This document shows, in pieces, positions 62,168-64,000 of a stretch of DNA of 64,000 bases; position 1 is the first letter of the stretch, and the number at the start of each line of letters is the position of its first letter. The stretch covers positions 87,195 through 151,194 of the forward strand of contig JALSHI010000050.1 of the NCBI GenBank assembly GCA_026982315.1. Direction: 5' to 3'. The position numbers and the translations under genes were made by a program. This stretch comes from Lysobacterales bacterium (GTDB taxonomy: Bacteria; Pseudomonadota; Gammaproteobacteria; Xanthomonadales; Marinicellaceae). The notes under the pieces are model-generated. The model ran no database searches. It was not told the DNA's origin and saw only the letters and a program-made list of their open reading frames with translations.

Positions 62168-63028
62168 CTAAAAGGTATTCAACGGGGTTTTCAGATAAAC
62201 CATGCCATTGCCTTCTGGTTCCGGGAAAGCGCCCGCCTTGATATTCACCTGAATGGAGGGAATGATAAGCTTTGGCGCCGCCAATGTTTTGTCGCGAGCG
62301 GTGCGTAGCGCGATAAATTCCTCACGGCTTACCCCCTCATGCACATGCACATTGTGCTTCTTTTGCTCAGCCACGGTAAAGGCCGACTGCGGTTCCCGGT
62401 TCGCCGGTGGATAGTCGTGACACAAATGCATGACCACATCATCCCCCAGGGCATACAGCTTCTGGATTGAGTCATACAGCTTGCCGGCATCCCCGCCGGG
62501 AAAGTCACAACGGGCTGTGCCATAGTCCGGCGCAAATAAGGTATCGCCAATAAACACGTCTTTGCCCACCAGATAGCTCATGCTGTCATTGGTGTGACCC
62601 GGCGTGTATAAAGGCTCGATCTCCAGATTACCCAATGTGATTGTTTCACCTTCGCGCGTCAGGCGGTCAAATTGCGACCCATCGGTGTCAAAGTCAGCGC
62701 CCAGGTTGTAAATCGGCTTGAAAGTCTTTTGGACTTTTTTAATGCCTTCCCCAATAATCACCGGTGTTTTCAGGCTGTCCTGAATGTGTTTGGCCGCAGT
62801 CAAATGGTCCGCATGAGCATGGGTTTCTAGCACATATTCCACATCCAGACCGTTGTCCTTGACATATTTCAGTACCTCGTCCACAGACTCTGTACCCGTA
62901 TGTGCTGATGCCGCGTCATAATCCAGCACCGGATCAATAATGGCGGCCTTGCCCGTGGCAGGGTCGCTGAGAACGTGGGTCCAGGTATATGTTGGATAAT
63001 GATAAAAGCTCTTGATATTCGCCTGCAT
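62168..63028 (-). CDS. MBL-fold persulfide dioxygenase (ETHE1/Blh-like)
   Basis: A 286-residue metallo-beta-lactamase-fold protein. The metal motif ETHAHADHL (His70, His72, Asp74, His75), PGHTNDSM and GDTLFAPDYGTARCDFPGGDA match ETHE1/Blh-type persulfide dioxygenases, which oxidise glutathione persulfide to sulfite with one Fe. Pairing with SQR (persulfide maker) and a divergent TauE-type exporter (sulfite/sulfonate export) makes that assignment coherent. AGGAGG lies 7 bases before the ATG. The promoter has TATAAT overlapping a palindrome. Confidence 0.88.
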   Translation of the reverse strand: MQANIKSFYHYPTYTWTHVLSDPATGKAAIIDPVLDYDAASAHTGTESVDEVLKYVKDNGLDVEYVLETHAHADHLTAAKHIQDSLKTPVIIGEGIKKVQKTFKPIYNLGADFDTDGSQFDRLTREGETITLGNLEIEPLYTPGHTNDSMSYLVGKDVFIGDTLFAPDYGTARCDFPGGDAGKLYDSIQKLYALGDDVVMHLCHDYPPANREPQSAFTVAEQKKHNVHVHEGVSREEFIALRTARDKTLAAPKLIIPSIQVNIKAGAFPEPEGNGMVYLKTPLNTF

Positions 63029-63056
63029 GTCATTGCCTCCTTAAATAAATATTCAT

Positions 63057-63100
63057 TTGTTTCATGGCTCGATTATATTAGAATACGCTAATTTAGTCTA
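63057..63100. promoter_or_regulatory. Bidirectional promoter with central palindrome
   Basis: The palindrome ATTAG-6-CTAAT (63077-63092) lies between and over both promoters. Minus strand: TAGACT (plus 63095-63100) and TATAAT (plus 63072-63077), 17 apart, for the dioxygenase. Plus strand: TTGTTT (63057-63062) and TAGAAT (63079-63084), 16 apart, for TauE. A dimer bound to the palindrome would block both, as ArsR-type sulfide sensors (BigR/SqrR) do; the regulator gene is not in the window. Confidence 0.55.
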
Positions 63101-63124
63101 TCGCACGCCTTGGAGGACGCTGTC

Positions 63125-63895
63125 ATGATTTTAGGCTACATCGGTGCCGCACTTATCGGTTTGAGTCTTGGCCTGATGGGTTCTGGCGGTTCAATTCTCA
63201 CCGTCCCCGTCCTTGTTTACCTGTTTCATCAGGATGAAAAAGTGGCGATTGCCGGTTCCCTGTTTATTGTCGGTACCATCGCGCTGGCAGGTGGATTGAC
63301 TTATCTGAAAGACAAACTGGTGGACTGGAAAACGGTTTTCCTCTTTGGGATTCCCGGCATGATTGGCACCTATGGCGGCGCCTGGCTGGCCAAATTTGTC
63401 CCCGGTATCGTTCAACTGGTATTCTTTGCCTTGGTCATGTTGCTGGCCGCCTATTTCATGATTACCTCACCGCAACTGGACCCCAGCCAGGCCAAAGACA
63501 GAAAGGTCTGGAAAATTGTGCTGGATGGACTGATTGTGGGCATTATTACCGGCCTGGTGGGTGTTGGCGGTGGTTTTCTGATTGTGCCAGCACTGGTTTT
63601 GCTGGGTGGATTGCCCATGCACCGGGCCATCGCCACCAGCTTGATTATCATTGCGCTGAAGTCGTTTTCCGGCTTTTACAAGTACCTTGATGTCTTGCAG
63701 AGCCAAAACCTTTCTTTGGACTGGAAAACCCTGGGTATTGTCACAGTCATCGGCATTCTCGGCACCTTTGCCGGTAACTTCATGGCCGGAAAAACGCCCC
63801 AGGACAAGCTCAAGCAATATTTTGCCTGGTTCCTGGTTGTTATGGCGCTATTTATTCTGTATCAGGAAGCGCCCAAAGCGCTGGCGATGATTTAA
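63125..63895 (+). CDS. TauE/SafE family sulfite exporter-like protein
   Basis: A 256-residue membrane protein with about eight helices. The duplicated family motif is seen as G-L-x-G-S-G-G-S-x-L-T-V-P (LGLMGSGGSILTVPVLVY) in the first half and GLVGVGGGFLIVPALVLLGG in the second. These proteins export sulfite or organosulfonates. The start at 63125 has GGAGG 8 bases upstream; a TTG five codons earlier is less likely. Divergent from the persulfide dioxygenase; removal of the sulfite formed there is the natural inference. Its stop overlaps the next convergent gene by 4 bases. Confidence 0.88.
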   Translation: MILGYIGAALIGLSLGLMGSGGSILTVPVLVYLFHQDEKVAIAGSLFIVGTIALAGGLTYLKDKLVDWKTVFLFGIPGMIGTYGGAWLAKFVPGIVQLVFFALVMLLAAYFMITSPQLDPSQAKDRKVWKIVLDGLIVGIITGLVGVGGGFLIVPALVLLGGLPMHRAIATSLIIIALKSFSGFYKYLDVLQSQNLSLDWKTLGIVTVIGILGTFAGNFMAGKTPQDKLKQYFAWFLVVMALFILYQEAPKALAMI

Positions 63896-64000
63896 TCCAG
63901 CCGGGGTACCGGCAAACCACTCGGCACCGATGCGGGAATCCATGCCCGTATCTCGCGCCCGCGCGGGTCGGTCAGGGCGTTCAAAAAAGCCTGCAGATCA
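63892..64000 (-). CDS. C-terminus of a cytochrome c peroxidase/MauG-like protein (partial)
   Basis: The last 35 codons of a minus-strand gene entering from the right edge. The visible residues include LQAFLNALTDPRGREIRAW and end IPASVPSGLPVPRLD, a pattern typical of the C-terminus of diheme cytochrome c peroxidase/MauG-type proteins ([DE]-L-x-A-F-L-x-A-L-T-D-P ... P-S-G-L-P-V). No heme motif is inside the visible part, so the call is tentative. Confidence 0.45.
   Translation of the reverse strand, partial: DLQAFLNALTDPRGREIRAWIPASVPSGLPVPRLD

Noticed and set aside
1..64000. CRISPR arrays, insertion sequences or prophage genes
   Set aside because: No regularly spaced direct repeats, transposase, integrase or phage structural genes were found; repeats present are within proteins or terminators.

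Overview
The window reads as chromosomal DNA of a Gram-negative gammaproteobacterium. Evidence: LptF/LptG, OmpW, TolC, a TonB2-type energy-transduction cluster, TatABC, Rho-independent terminators, AGGAGG-like ribosome binding sites, and gammaproteobacterial neighbourhoods (lptG-lptF / pepA-valS, pgeF-clpB, rsmG-parA-parB, pcm-tolC). Secreted proteins ending in I-Y-x-S-S-F-E and modules of the G-x-W-[YF]-D-P-x-H-x-G-E-G-W type hint at the Xanthomonadales/Wenzhouxiangella/Marinicella side of the class, but this is weak inference. No insertion sequence, prophage, integrase or CRISPR array was seen.

Layout. 1-4.1 kb (minus): TonB2 operon, DUF3450 - TtpC - ExbB - ExbD - TonB - start of a TPR-type protein. 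4.4-12 kb: an RDD protein, the LPS-export permeases lptG/lptF, divergent pepA, then valS. 12-19.4 kb: a diguanylate cyclase, a periplasmic cyclophilin, a MerC-like protein, rimI, mgtE, cfa, a 2OG-oxygenase-like protein, a small membrane protein and a second RDD protein. 19.5-23.5 kb: a branched-chain-type 2-oxoacid dehydrogenase (fused E1 and E2) with a divergent Lrp-family regulator. 23.6-32.6 kb: rlmB-rnr, ompW with an FNR-like site, tRNA-Leu(CAG), a small secreted protein, pgeF, clpB behind a sigma-32-like promoter, and an FmdB zinc ribbon. 32.7-35.2 kb: an M48 protease, two YbjQ-family proteins and a PepSY protein.

35.25-37.25 kb (minus) is the most notable locus: a 60-residue precursor with a textbook lasso-peptide leader and a 20-residue core with Gly1/Asp8, an intercistronic attenuator hairpin, an HprK-like kinase, a lasso B2-type leader peptidase and a 67-residue membrane protein. 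No lasso cyclase or PqqD-like recognition protein lies in the window, so this is either a split lasso pathway or a different RiPP system. Next to it (37.3-47 kb, minus) lie a DUF6502/DUF5666 pair, a secreted seven-repeat protein, a tightly packed ABC exporter - alpha/beta hydrolase - porin unit and a P-loop NTPase.

47.2-64 kb: pepN, tatABC, a secreted protein with an IPTL-CTERM-like tail, rsmG-parA-parB, pcm-tolC, a PilZ protein next to a DUF1631 protein, and a sulfide-detoxification group (sulfide:quinone oxidoreductase, persulfide dioxygenase-like MBL protein, divergent TauE exporter) with a palindrome inside the shared promoter. The window ends inside a gene that may encode a cytochrome c peroxidase-like protein.
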